This document shows, piece after piece, positions 7,517-15,881 of a DNA stretch of 64,000 nt. Both the position numbers and the translations under genes were made by a program. The notes under the pieces are model-generated. The model worked only from the letters and a program-made list of their open reading frames with translations, searched no databases and was not told the origin of the DNA. Each line of letters starts with the position of its first letter. Position 1 is the first letter of the stretch. The stretch is from Aeromicrobium senzhongii (GTDB lineage: Bacteria; Actinomycetota; Actinomycetes; Propionibacteriales; Nocardioidaceae), in contig NZ_CP060587.1 of NCBI RefSeq assembly GCF_014334735.1, positions 1,302,001-1,366,000 of the forward strand, written 5' to 3'.

Positions 7517-8683
7517 ATGACCTCGACGACCGCCCCGGGCGACACGGTGATCGCGCTGATGCGCGACGCCGCGCACGCAGTGCGGTCGGTCACCGCCACC
7601 AAGGCGGACGAGCTCCGGGCCTTGGTGGCGGCACGCGATGCGATCAATGCGGCGATCAGCGAGGGCCTGCTCGAGATGGAGGAGACCGCGGCCCACCGCG
7701 ACGAGGACGCCGCGACGATCCAGACCTGGGCACGGCGCGAACTGCGGTTCGACGGCGCCGAGACGCGCGCCCGGCTGCGCTCGGCCCGCACCATGCGCCG
7801 GCTCCCGGACGTGGCCGAGCACCACCGTCACGGCCGTGTCTCGGCCGCGCACGTCCGGGTGTTCGACTTCTCGGTTCGGCATGTGGGCGAGTCCGAGACG
7901 CGCGAGCTCGAAGGCGCGCTCCTCGAGGTCGCCCGCTCTGCTGAGCCTGCCGAGCTCAAGCAGGTGGTGCGCCGCTTCAAGGCCGTCGTCCATCCCGAGG
8001 CCTTGGACGACGCGTGGCTGCGCGGCATGGACCGGCGTGATCTGCAGGTGCACCAGGTCGAGGACGGGTGGCACGTCCACGGGTTCCTACCCATCCAGAC
8101 CGGCGCGCGCCTCCACGCGGTCCTCGCCTCGGCGTCGGTGCCCACCGAGGCCTACGACGACCGCACGGCCGCCCAGCGCCGTGTGGACGCGCTCGACGAC
8201 CTCCTGGCGCGCGTGCTGGCCGAGGGCCTGCCCACCGACGGCACCCTGACGCCGCAACTGCACGTCATCGTCGAGGCCGGCACGCTGCGCGAGGCGCTGG
8301 CGCCCGGTGCCCAGTCCTCGTTCGCGGAGGGGGAGCCGGCCACGCTCGTCGGCTTCGGCATGATCGGCGCGAACCTGCTGCGCCATCTGGCCTGCGGGGC
8401 GACCCTCACGCCGGTGCTCGTCGAGAAGATCGAACCGAACCTGCAGATCCTCGACATCGGCCGCGCCGAGCGGTTCGCGACCCGCCGCCAACGTCACGCG
8501 ATCTGGCTCCGCCAGGGTGGCGAGTGCGCCACCGAGGGGTGCCGCAACTCGATCGACCACATCCACCACGAGATCCCCTGGTCCCTGGGAGGGCCGACCG
8601 ATCTCGGCGCGATGACCGGCCGCTGCGCCGTGTGCCACACGCACGTCCACGCCCGCGACGGCACCATCCGACGCGTCGCCTGA
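7517..8683 (+). CDS. DUF222 protein with C-terminal HNH nuclease domain
   Basis: A 388-residue member of the 13E12-like DUF222-HNH family that is multi-copy in many actinobacterial genomes. The alpha-helical DUF222 part fills roughly residues 20-310. The nuclease part (about 319-388) has Cys residues of a zinc knuckle (CATEGC and CAVC), the IDHIHHEIPWSLGGPTDL core and final CHTHVHA. The histidines needed for a beta-beta-alpha metal fold are present, so it looks intact. The biological role of this family is not established. Nothing nearby suggests a mobile element. Confidence 0.85.
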   Translation: MTSTTAPGDTVIALMRDAAHAVRSVTATKADELRALVAARDAINAAISEGLLEMEETAAHRDEDAATIQTWARRELRFDGAETRARLRSARTMRRLPDVAEHHRHGRVSAAHVRVFDFSVRHVGESETRELEGALLEVARSAEPAELKQVVRRFKAVVHPEALDDAWLRGMDRRDLQVHQVEDGWHVHGFLPIQTGARLHAVLASASVPTEAYDDRTAAQRRVDALDDLLARVLAEGLPTDGTLTPQLHVIVEAGTLREALAPGAQSSFAEGEPATLVGFGMIGANLLRHLACGATLTPVLVEKIEPNLQILDIGRAERFATRRQRHAIWLRQGGECATEGCRNSIDHIHHEIPWSLGGPTDLGAMTGRCAVCHTHVHARDGTIRRVA

Positions 8684-8739
8684 GCGGCGGCCGGGATCGA
8701 AGTCATGCCCCCCATTCGTGTGGGGCGGGGGGAGTGCGT

Positions 8740-8745
8740 TAGGCT
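8740..8745 (+). promoter_or_regulatory. Putative -10 box for tRNA-Val(CAC)
   Basis: TAGGCT ends 13 bases before the mature tRNA 5' end. No clear -35 element is seen. Confidence 0.4.
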
Positions 8746-8758
8746 GGTCGTCGCACTC

Positions 8759-8830
8759 GGGCGATTGGCGCAGTGGTAGCGCGCTTCGTTCACACCGAAG
8801 AGGTCACTGGTTCGAACCCAGTATCGCCCA
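8759..8830 (+). tRNA. tRNA-Val (CAC anticodon)
   Basis: A 72-base cloverleaf with acceptor GGGCGAT/ATCGCCC and discriminator A. Anticodon stem CTTCG/CGAAG with loop TTCACAC gives anticodon CAC. Outside the anticodon arm it is almost identical to the GAC isoacceptor 2.4 kb away on the other strand. CCA is not encoded. Confidence 0.95.
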
Positions 8831-8836
8831 CCCGAG

Positions 8837-8869
8837 AAAGCCCTGGAATCGCAACGGTTCCGGGGTTTT
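8837..8869 (+). terminator. Terminator after tRNA-Val(CAC)
   Basis: AAAGCCCTGGAA (8837-8848) pairs with TTCCGGGGTTTT (8858-8869) with one wobble-type interruption and a 9-base loop, ending in TTTT. Confidence 0.75.
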
Positions 8870-8934
8870 CGTCTTTGCGAGGGCTGTTCCGAAGCCGCCG
8901 GGACTCCGCGAGCCGCCCCGGGACGGTCGGAACC

Positions 8935-8940
8935 TATGAT
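8935..8940 (+). promoter_or_regulatory. Leaderless -10 box for the ABC-F gene
   Basis: TATGAT, close to consensus, followed by six bases and then GTG at 8947. Confidence 0.65.
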
Positions 8941-8946
8941 CATGGC

Positions 8947-10599
8947 GTGAGCGCGCATCTCGTGGCGAAGGACCTCGCGGGCGGGCACGCGCACCGTGTC
9001 CTGTTCGAATCCCTCGACCTGACCGTCGCCCCGGGCGACGTGGTGGGCGTGGTCGGTGTCAACGGTGCCGGCAAGACCACGCTGCTGCGGATCCTCGCCG
9101 GTGACCTGGATCCGATCGACGGCTCGGTGTCGACGGCACCCAGCGACGCCTTCGTCGGATGGCTGCCGCAGGAGCACGAGCGGATCGAGGGCGAGACCGT
9201 CGCCCAGTACGTGGCTCGCCGCACGGGTGCCGCCGCCGCCAGCGCCGCGATGGAGCGGGCGGCCGAGGCGTTCGGGGAGGACGACCCGGAGGGGCTCATC
9301 GGGGACGCCTACGCACGTAGCCTCGACCACTGGCTGGCCAGCGGCGCCCCGGACCTGGACGATCGACTGCCGCCGATGCTCGCCGATCTGGGTCTGGACG
9401 TGGGCCCTGACGCGCTGATGACCTCGCTGTCCGGTGGGCAGGCGGCCCGAGCCGCGCTGGCCGCGCTGCTGCTCAGCCGCTTCGACATCGTCCTGTTGGA
9501 CGAGCCCACCAACGATCTCGACCTCGCAGGCCTGGAGCGACTCGAGGACTTCGTGCGAGGGGCCCGCGCCGGCATCGTGCTGGTCTCGCACGACCGCGAG
9601 TTCCTCTCCCGGGTGGTGACGCGCGTCGTCGAGCTCGACCTGGCCCAGCAGCAGGTGGCGGTCTACGACGGCGGCTACGACGCGTTCCTGGAGGAGAGGG
9701 CGATCGCACGTCGGCACGCCCGGGAGACGTACGAGGAGTTCGCCGACACGAAGGCCGACCTGGTCCGTCGCGCGCGCACCCAGCGCGAGTGGAGCTCGCA
9801 AGGGGTCCGCAACGCCATCAGGAAGGCGCCCGACAACGACAAGATCCGCCGCAAGGCCAGCGCCGAGTCCTCGGAGAAGCAGGCCCAGAAGGTCCGCCAG
9901 ATGGAGTCGCGGATCGCGCGGTTGGACGAGGTGGCCGAGCCCCGGAAGGAGTGGCAGCTGCAGTTCTCGATCGGCAGCGCCCCACGTCCCAGCTCGGTGC
10001 TCGCGACCCTCGATGAGGCCAGCGCGACCCTCGGCCGGTTCACCTTCGGCCCGGCGTCACTCCAGGTCAATGCCGGGGACCGGATCGGTGTCACCGGTCC
10101 CAACGGCGCCGGCAAGACGACCCTGCTGCGGCTTCTCCTCGGCCGGATCGCGCCCACCAGCGGACGGGCGAGCCTGGGTGCCACGGTCGCCATCGGCGAG
10201 ATCGATCAGGCCCGCACAGGACTGGCCGAGGACCTCCCGCTGGGCACCGCGTTCGAGACGGTCGTTCCACAGATGGCTCCCGCCGACGTCCGGACGCTGC
10301 TGGCGAAGTTCGGTCTGCGGGCCGAGCAGGTCACGAGCCTGATGGGCAGGCTCTCGCCGGGCGAGCGGACGCGGGCCGCGATGGCACTGCTCCAGGCGCG
10401 CGGCGTCAGCCTCCTCGTCCTCGACGAGCCCACCAACCACCTCGACCTCCCGGCGATCGAGCAGCTCGAGGAGGCCCTCGAGTCCTACGACGGCGCCCTG
10501 CTGCTCGTCTCGCACGACCGCCGGCTGCTGGACAACGTCCGGCTCGACCAGCGCTGGCACGTGGACCACGGCCGGGTCACCGTGGTCCACGCGGGCTGA
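8947..10599 (+). CDS. ABC-F family ATPase
   Basis: A 550-residue soluble protein with two ABC domains and no membrane segments. Walker A motifs are GVNGAGKTT (37-45) and GPNGAGKTT (about 384-392); signatures are LSGGQ (about 161) and a degenerate LSPGE; Walker B regions are LLDEPTNDLD and VLDEPTNHLD. The basic linker between domains (RRKASAESSEKQAQKVRQ) corresponds to the tRNA-interaction motif. ABC-F proteins bind the ribosomal E site and act in translation control or antibiotic protection; which applies cannot be told. The start is GTG 8947 because of the leaderless promoter; upstream in-frame sequence overlaps the tRNA. Confidence 0.9.
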   Translation: MSAHLVAKDLAGGHAHRVLFESLDLTVAPGDVVGVVGVNGAGKTTLLRILAGDLDPIDGSVSTAPSDAFVGWLPQEHERIEGETVAQYVARRTGAAAASAAMERAAEAFGEDDPEGLIGDAYARSLDHWLASGAPDLDDRLPPMLADLGLDVGPDALMTSLSGGQAARAALAALLLSRFDIVLLDEPTNDLDLAGLERLEDFVRGARAGIVLVSHDREFLSRVVTRVVELDLAQQQVAVYDGGYDAFLEERAIARRHARETYEEFADTKADLVRRARTQREWSSQGVRNAIRKAPDNDKIRRKASAESSEKQAQKVRQMESRIARLDEVAEPRKEWQLQFSIGSAPRPSSVLATLDEASATLGRFTFGPASLQVNAGDRIGVTGPNGAGKTTLLRLLLGRIAPTSGRASLGATVAIGEIDQARTGLAEDLPLGTAFETVVPQMAPADVRTLLAKFGLRAEQVTSLMGRLSPGERTRAAMALLQARGVSLLVLDEPTNHLDLPAIEQLEEALESYDGALLLVSHDRRLLDNVRLDQRWHVDHGRVTVVHAG

Positions 10600-10618
10600 G
10601 CCCTCGGGCCGCTCAGCC
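10594..10618. terminator. Bidirectional terminator-like stem between convergent genes
   Basis: GGCTGAGC (10594-10601) pairs with GCTCAGCC (10611-10618) around a 9-base loop. The stem includes the stop codons of both converging genes. No T-run follows on either strand. Confidence 0.4.
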
Positions 10619-11998
10619 GAAGAGTGCCCGCTCGACGGTGCCGAGCCGCACACGCTGAGGGTGGTCGCCGACCGGCAGGTAGGCGATCTCCTTCTTCGTC
10701 TTCACGTCCAGGACGGCGACGGCGTCGGAGTCCGACAGCGAGATCCAGCACGTGTCGCCCAGGCCCTCGGTCGTCCAGTAGGGCTTCAGGTAGCTGTGCC
10801 CCGTGGTGGTGCTGTCGAAGAAGGTGGCCGCGCCGGTGGCCCGGTCGACGAGCGCGGCATAGTCGTCCATCGTGCCGGCGGCACACAGGGTCGTGCCGGA
10901 GTCGTCGATGGACAGGCCGTGGTGCGCGGAGTCGTTGACGTAGTCGGTGATGGGCATCTTGGGCACGCGGTTGGGCAGGGGGATCAGCCGCGTCACGGCG
11001 CCGGTGCGGGGCTCGGCGATCTTGCCGGTGGAGTAGTCGACCTTGCCGTTGACGTCCGCGGCCTGCGTGTCGAACTCGACGATCCCGTGGTACCAGGAGA
11101 CCTGGAAGTAGATGAAGCGCTCACCAGGGGCGATCGCCATGGGGCGCACGGCCGAGCTCATCTTGGGGTGACCCGCCTCGGCGAGCTCCTTGCCCATGTC
11201 CCAGCGCTTGTCGATCCCGAAGTCGGCGTTGCGCACGATCTCGAACCAGCGGTCGCCCTTGGTCCAGTCGCCGCCGGGACCGTCGAAGGACGTGTAGGCC
11301 GAGCCGATCGACGCGTGGTAGATGCGCTGGCCGTCGTCGGAATAGTTGTTCTCGTGCGGGGTGTCGCCCGACTCGAAGGTGCGCAGGCGATCGCCCATCT
11401 TGACGGCCTTGCCGTCGGGCAGGGTCTGGTCGACCATGGCGAACTCGATGACCTGGCGCTCCACCGAGTCGCTCACCAGCAGTCGCTTGCCGTCGGGGGA
11501 GAGGCCCGCGTGATCGCTGCGATACCCGTCCATCGGCGTCTCGGCGACGATGGAGTTCGGGTCGCCGGCGACGGCCTTGGCGATGTCGATCCACACGACG
11601 TCGGCGAAGCTCGGGCGCGAGACGGCGAGGTACTTGCCGTCCTGGGTGCTGAACATGTCGTCGACGAACTGGTCGTGGCCCTGGCCCGGTCCCACCCGAA
11701 CCGCGGTGAAGGTGATCAGGCGCAGCGGGTTCCGGGTGATGTCGCGCATCTCCTGGGCCTTGTCCGGGATCAGGTTGATGCCGGACTTGAGGATCTCGGG
11801 GTTGCGGGCGTCCACGATCGACGCGGTGCCGGCCCAGTTGTTGCCCACGAACATCACGTCGCGGAGCGAGTCGGGGGTCGCGGTGTCAGCGCTGTTGGCC
11901 GCCCCGGACGAGGTCAGAGCGGCGGCGGTGACGGCTGCGGTGAGCGTCGCGGCACCGCGAAGGATGCGTGATTTCAGGGGCATGGGTGGATCATGCAC
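10613..11998 (-). CDS. Secreted beta-propeller (YncE-like) protein
   Basis: A 461-residue protein with an N-terminal export signal (basic KSRILR, then Ala/Thr-rich hydrophobic stretch to about residue 34). The mature part shows repeated blade-like units such as YLAVSRPSFADVVWIDI, GLSPDGKRLLVSDS, NYSDDGQRIYHAS and GLGDTCWISLSDSDAVAVLD, resembling YncE/cytochrome D1-type seven-bladed propellers. No heme CxxCH is present. Function is unknown; a binding or sensing role outside the cell is inference. Two in-frame ATGs (11998 and 11983) compete; neither has a strong ribosome site, and the second would start at the MPLKSR signal peptide. Confidence 0.75.
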   Translation of the reverse strand: MHDPPMPLKSRILRGAATLTAAVTAAALTSSGAANSADTATPDSLRDVMFVGNNWAGTASIVDARNPEILKSGINLIPDKAQEMRDITRNPLRLITFTAVRVGPGQGHDQFVDDMFSTQDGKYLAVSRPSFADVVWIDIAKAVAGDPNSIVAETPMDGYRSDHAGLSPDGKRLLVSDSVERQVIEFAMVDQTLPDGKAVKMGDRLRTFESGDTPHENNYSDDGQRIYHASIGSAYTSFDGPGGDWTKGDRWFEIVRNADFGIDKRWDMGKELAEAGHPKMSSAVRPMAIAPGERFIYFQVSWYHGIVEFDTQAADVNGKVDYSTGKIAEPRTGAVTRLIPLPNRVPKMPITDYVNDSAHHGLSIDDSGTTLCAAGTMDDYAALVDRATGAATFFDSTTTGHSYLKPYWTTEGLGDTCWISLSDSDAVAVLDVKTKKEIAYLPVGDHPQRVRLGTVERALFG

Positions 11999-12072
11999 CC
12001 GATGTAACTCCCAGTGACACCCCCGATCTCACTCTGTGGTGATCTGGGTCACATGGGGCGCCAGGGGTCGAC

Positions 12073-12753
12073 TCAGACGTCGGCGGTGAAGCGGTACCCG
12101 ATGCCCGGCTCGGTGACGAACAGCCGCGGATGGGCCGGATCGGACTCCAGCTTGCGGCGGATGCTCGCCAGGTGGACGCGCAGGTAGTTGGTCTGACGCT
12201 CGTAGCCCGGTCCCCAGACGGCCCTGAGCAACTCGCTCTGGCGGACCAGCCGGCCGTGCTTGCGCGCCAGTGCCGCGACGATCTTCCACTCGATCGGCGT
12301 CAGGTGGATCTCCTCTCCGGCGCGGGTGGCCCGGGAGTCCGCGACGTCGAGGCTCAGGTCGCCGACGCGCAGGGACAGGCCCGGCTGCTCGGCCCCGGAG
12401 CGGCGTGTCATGACGCGGATCCGCGCGAAGAGCTCCTCCAGCGAGAACGGCTTCGTGACGAAGTCGTCGGCCCCGAGGTCGAGCGCCTCGACCTTGTCGT
12501 CCGGCTCACTGCGCGCCGACACCACGATCACCGGCACAGCCGAGAACGCGCGCAGTTGGGTGAGCACGCCGATCCCGTCGATGTCGGGCAGTCCGAGGTC
12601 GAGCAGCACGACGTCGGGCAGGCGCTCGTGGACGATCTGCAACGCCGAGCGCCCGTCCCCGGCCGTCTCGACCTCGTAGTCCCGCGCGCGCAGGTTGATC
12701 GCCAGGGTGCGGCAGATGGCGGGATCGTCGTCGACGACCAGCACGAAGGTCAT
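12073..12753 (-). CDS. kdpE: Potassium-responsive response regulator KdpE
   Basis: A 226-residue OmpR-type regulator. The receiver domain has acidic residues VVDDD at 7-10, phosphoacceptor Asp52 in LLDLGLPD and Lys in FVTKPFS near 101. The winged-helix output domain runs from about 130 (LTPIEWKIVAAL, GPGYERQTNYLRVHLASIRRKLE). It pairs with KdpD and would activate kdpFABC under potassium limitation. Its ATG overlaps the kdpD TGA by four bases. It ends the kdp operon. Confidence 0.95.
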   Translation of the reverse strand: MTFVLVVDDDPAICRTLAINLRARDYEVETAGDGRSALQIVHERLPDVVLLDLGLPDIDGIGVLTQLRAFSAVPVIVVSARSEPDDKVEALDLGADDFVTKPFSLEELFARIRVMTRRSGAEQPGLSLRVGDLSLDVADSRATRAGEEIHLTPIEWKIVAALARKHGRLVRQSELLRAVWGPGYERQTNYLRVHLASIRRKLESDPAHPRLFVTEPGIGYRFTADV

Positions 12754-15260
12754 GGCAGTTCCTGCGCTCGGGGGAGATCGATCACGAAGGTGAGCCCGCC
12801 TCCTGGGGTGTCCTCGGTCCTGATGCTGCCACCCATGGCCTCGGTGAGGCCGCGCGCCACCGCCAGCCCCAGCCCCACTCCGTCCTGACCGGGGACGTCG
12901 CCGAGGCGTTGGAAGGGCGCGAACAGGCGACCCTGGTCGTGATCGGCGATGCCCGGTCCGTGATCGGAGATCCGCACGAACACCCGGCCGTCCGCGGCCG
13001 TGCCGTCGACGCGAACTGCCGCCTCCGCAGGCGTGTACTTCAGAGCGTTCTCGCAGATGTTGGCCACGACGCGATCGAGCAGGCCCGGGTCGGCCAGCGC
13101 GAACAGGTCGGGGGCGAGGTCGACGGCGATGCGCTCGCTCCCGGGGAGGTGGACCAGGGCGTCGCGGACGGCGTGCTCGAGGTTGACCTCCGTCGGGCGG
13201 GCCGTCACGGCGCCGGTGTGAATGCGGCTCATGTCGAGCAGGTTGGTCACGAGGGCCGTCAACCGGTCCGTGGAGGTCTCGATGTTCTCGAGCAGCTCGG
13301 TCCGGTCCTCGGGCGAGAGGTCGAGGTCCGGGTTGCGCAACGTCGACACGGACGCCTTCGCGGCCGCCAGGGGCGAGCGCAGGTCGTGCGACACGGCGGC
13401 CAGCAGCGCCGTGCGGGTGCGGTCGGCCTCGCTCAGCCGCAATCGCTCGACGTCGGCCGCCCGGGCCCGGCGCCGCTCGGTCATGACCTTCGCGTAGGCG
13501 GCGTAGGCGTTGAGCAGGCTGCGCTCGGACGCCGTGTGGCGGCCGCCGCGCAGGACCAGCGTGGTCGCGTCGTCGATCGCGGTCGACATGTCCGCGGCGT
13601 CGACCGACCGGGGTGCGTCGCCGATGCTCGCGATCGTCTCGCACCGCCCGGCCTCGGTCCGCCGAACGATGGCCGCGCCGTCGGCCCCGAACAGCTCGCA
13701 CGCCGAGCCCAGGAGCCCGGTGAGGTCGTCACTGGAGTTGAGCAGGCTGTGCGCCAGCACCGTCAGGGAGTCGGCCTCCGCACGTGCCCGGCGGGCCTCA
13801 CTCGCGCGGCGTGCGGAGTGGTCGACGACGGTCGCCACGGCGATGCCGACGATCACGAACAGCACCAGGGCCAGGACATTCCCCGGCTCGGCGATGGTGA
13901 GCCGCAGCAACGGCGGCGTGAACAGCAGATTCAGCAGCAGGCCGGACAGCAGCGCCGCGAGGACGGCCGGGACGAGACCGCCGATCAGCGCCGTCGCCAC
14001 CACGACCGCCAGCAACGCCATCGACTCGGAGGGCAGGCCGGACTCGTCGCCCATGAGCTTCAGCACCAGGCTCAGGAGCGTGGGGCCGACCAGCGCGAAG
14101 AGGTAGCCGGCGACACGACGGCGGGTGCTCAGCGTCGGCCCCGGTCCGGCCGGCCCGGCGCCGCGGCGTCGCGCGTAGTCGTGGGTCACGATGTGCACGT
14201 CGACGTCGCCCGACGTGGCGATGAGACGCTCGCCGAGACCGGGGCGCAGGAGGGTCGCGGTCCGGCTGCGACGGCTGGCGCCGATGAGGACCTGGTTCGC
14301 GTTCTCGGCCCGGGCGAACTCGAGGATGGCCTCGGCCGCATCGTCGCCGACGAGGGTGTGGAAGGTGCCGTCCAGCTCCTCGGCCTTCGTGCGCAGGGCT
14401 GCGAGCCGATCCGGTCCGACACCGCTGAGGCCGTCGTGGCGCGTGACGTACAGCGCGAGCCACTCTCCACCGGCCCTGCGGGACGCGATCCGGGCGGCGC
14501 GCCGCATGACGGTCAGCGACTCGGGCCCGCCGGAGACGGCCGCGACGATGCGCTCGCGCGTCGCCCACGTGCCGGTGATCTCGTGTTGGTCGCGGTAGCG
14601 CTCCATCCCGTCGTCCACCTGGTCGGCCAGCCACAGCAGGGCCAGCTCCCTCAGGGCCGTCAGGTTCCCCTCGCGGAAGTACTGCGACAGCGCCGCGTCG
14701 ACCTTGTCGGCCGTGTAGACGTTGCCGTGCGCCATCCGCCGGCGGAGCGCCTGGGCGCTCATGTCGACGAGTTCGATCTGGTCGGCGCCCCGGACGACCT
14801 CGTCGGGGACGGTCTCGCGCTGGCGGACACCGGTGATCGACGCGGCGACGTCGTTCAGCGACTCCAGGTGCTGGACGTTGACCGTCGTGACGACCTCGAT
14901 CCCCGCGTCCAGCAACGCCTCGACGTCCTGCCACCGCTTCGCGTGGCGGCTGCCCGGCACGTTCGTGTGCGCGAGCTCGTCGACGAGCACGACCCGCGGG
15001 GAGCGGGCCAGGATCGCGTCCAGGTCCATCTCCGTCTGCATCGTGCCGAGGTAGGGAACCTGCGCGCGCGGGACCATCTCCAGGTCTCCGACGAGCTCGG
15101 CCGTCCGGGGCCTGCCGTGAGTCTCGACGTAGCCGATGACCACGTCGGTCCCGCGGTCACGGCGGCGGTGCCCCTCGTCGAGCATCCGGAAGGTCTTGCC
15201 GACGCCGGGCGCCGCGCCGAGGTACACCCTCAGCCGCCCCCGGTCCGCTGAACCTGTCAC
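12750..15260 (-). CDS. kdpD: Potassium sensor histidine kinase KdpD
   Basis: From GTG 15260 (28 bases after the kdpC stop) the protein has 836 residues, the usual KdpD size. Order: KdpD N-terminal domain with Walker A GAAPGVGKT (15-23) and DELAHTNVPGSRH; a universal-stress-protein-like domain (about 235-365); four membrane segments (about 377-486); a GAF-like region; HisKA with the phosphorylated His near 625 in AVSHDLRSPL; and the HATPase domain with GLGLAVARGL. It senses low potassium or turgor at the membrane and signals to KdpE. A start 24 codons further upstream is open but lies within the kdpC stop region. Confidence 0.95.
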   Translation of the reverse strand: MTGSADRGRLRVYLGAAPGVGKTFRMLDEGHRRRDRGTDVVIGYVETHGRPRTAELVGDLEMVPRAQVPYLGTMQTEMDLDAILARSPRVVLVDELAHTNVPGSRHAKRWQDVEALLDAGIEVVTTVNVQHLESLNDVAASITGVRQRETVPDEVVRGADQIELVDMSAQALRRRMAHGNVYTADKVDAALSQYFREGNLTALRELALLWLADQVDDGMERYRDQHEITGTWATRERIVAAVSGGPESLTVMRRAARIASRRAGGEWLALYVTRHDGLSGVGPDRLAALRTKAEELDGTFHTLVGDDAAEAILEFARAENANQVLIGASRRSRTATLLRPGLGERLIATSGDVDVHIVTHDYARRRGAGPAGPGPTLSTRRRVAGYLFALVGPTLLSLVLKLMGDESGLPSESMALLAVVVATALIGGLVPAVLAALLSGLLLNLLFTPPLLRLTIAEPGNVLALVLFVIVGIAVATVVDHSARRASEARRARAEADSLTVLAHSLLNSSDDLTGLLGSACELFGADGAAIVRRTEAGRCETIASIGDAPRSVDAADMSTAIDDATTLVLRGGRHTASERSLLNAYAAYAKVMTERRRARAADVERLRLSEADRTRTALLAAVSHDLRSPLAAAKASVSTLRNPDLDLSPEDRTELLENIETSTDRLTALVTNLLDMSRIHTGAVTARPTEVNLEHAVRDALVHLPGSERIAVDLAPDLFALADPGLLDRVVANICENALKYTPAEAAVRVDGTAADGRVFVRISDHGPGIADHDQGRLFAPFQRLGDVPGQDGVGLGLAVARGLTEAMGGSIRTEDTPGGGLTFVIDLPRAQELP

Positions 15261-15288
15261 GGCCCCCAGTCTCCACCCTGGGCGACCA

Positions 15289-15879
15289 TCACGGACGTTC
15301 CTGTGCGATCGCCAGGTTGAGCTCGAGCACATTCACGCCGGGCGCACCGAGGAATCCCCAGGACCGGCCGCTCGTGGCCGACTCGATCAGCCGGGCGACC
15401 CGCTCGGGGGTCAGACCGTTGACGCGGGCGACGCGGTCGGCCTGCAGCCGTGCGTACTCCGGGCTGATGTGCGGATCGAGTCCCGAGCCGGAGGCGGTGA
15501 GCGCGTCCGCCGGCACCTGGTGCGGATCGACGCCCTCCGCCGCGGCGACGGTGTCGCGGCGCTCGGCGATGGTGGCCATCAGGTCCTCGTTCGAGGGGCC
15601 GAGGTTGCTCGGCGCGGAGGCCAGCGTGTCGTGGTCGTTGGGGGAGGGGCGCGAGTGGAACCATCGCTCGCCCTCGAACTGCTGTCCGAGCAGCGCCGAT
15701 CCGACGACCTCCCCGTCCAGGCGGACCGGCTGTCCGGCGGCGTGGTCGCCCAGTGGTTGGGCCACGGCCCAGACGGCGGCGGGGTAGCCGACGCCCAGCA
15801 GGACGGTGAGGACGAGCAGCAGGCGCAGGCCGGCGGCGCTCTGGCGGACGAGGTCGGTCAGGAGGGAGTACATGAGCAT
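15289..15879 (-). CDS. kdpC: Potassium-transporting ATPase subunit C
   Basis: A 196-residue protein with one N-terminal membrane segment (about 14-36) followed by a periplasm-side domain with the KdpC signatures WFHSRPSPND, SGSGLDPHISPEYA and GVNVLELNLAI. It stabilises the KdpB-KdpA complex and increases ATP affinity. The first ATG (15879) lies two bases after the kdpB stop; a second in-frame ATG at 15873 is equally plausible. Confidence 0.95.
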   Translation of the reverse strand: MLMYSLLTDLVRQSAAGLRLLLVLTVLLGVGYPAAVWAVAQPLGDHAAGQPVRLDGEVVGSALLGQQFEGERWFHSRPSPNDHDTLASAPSNLGPSNEDLMATIAERRDTVAAAEGVDPHQVPADALTASGSGLDPHISPEYARLQADRVARVNGLTPERVARLIESATSGRSWGFLGAPGVNVLELNLAIAQERP

Positions 15880-15881
15880 GA

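Noticed and set aside
12909..15251. 780-codon plus-strand frame opposite kdpD
   Set aside because: Shadow of kdpD; low-complexity Arg/Gly/Gln-rich translation with no motifs.
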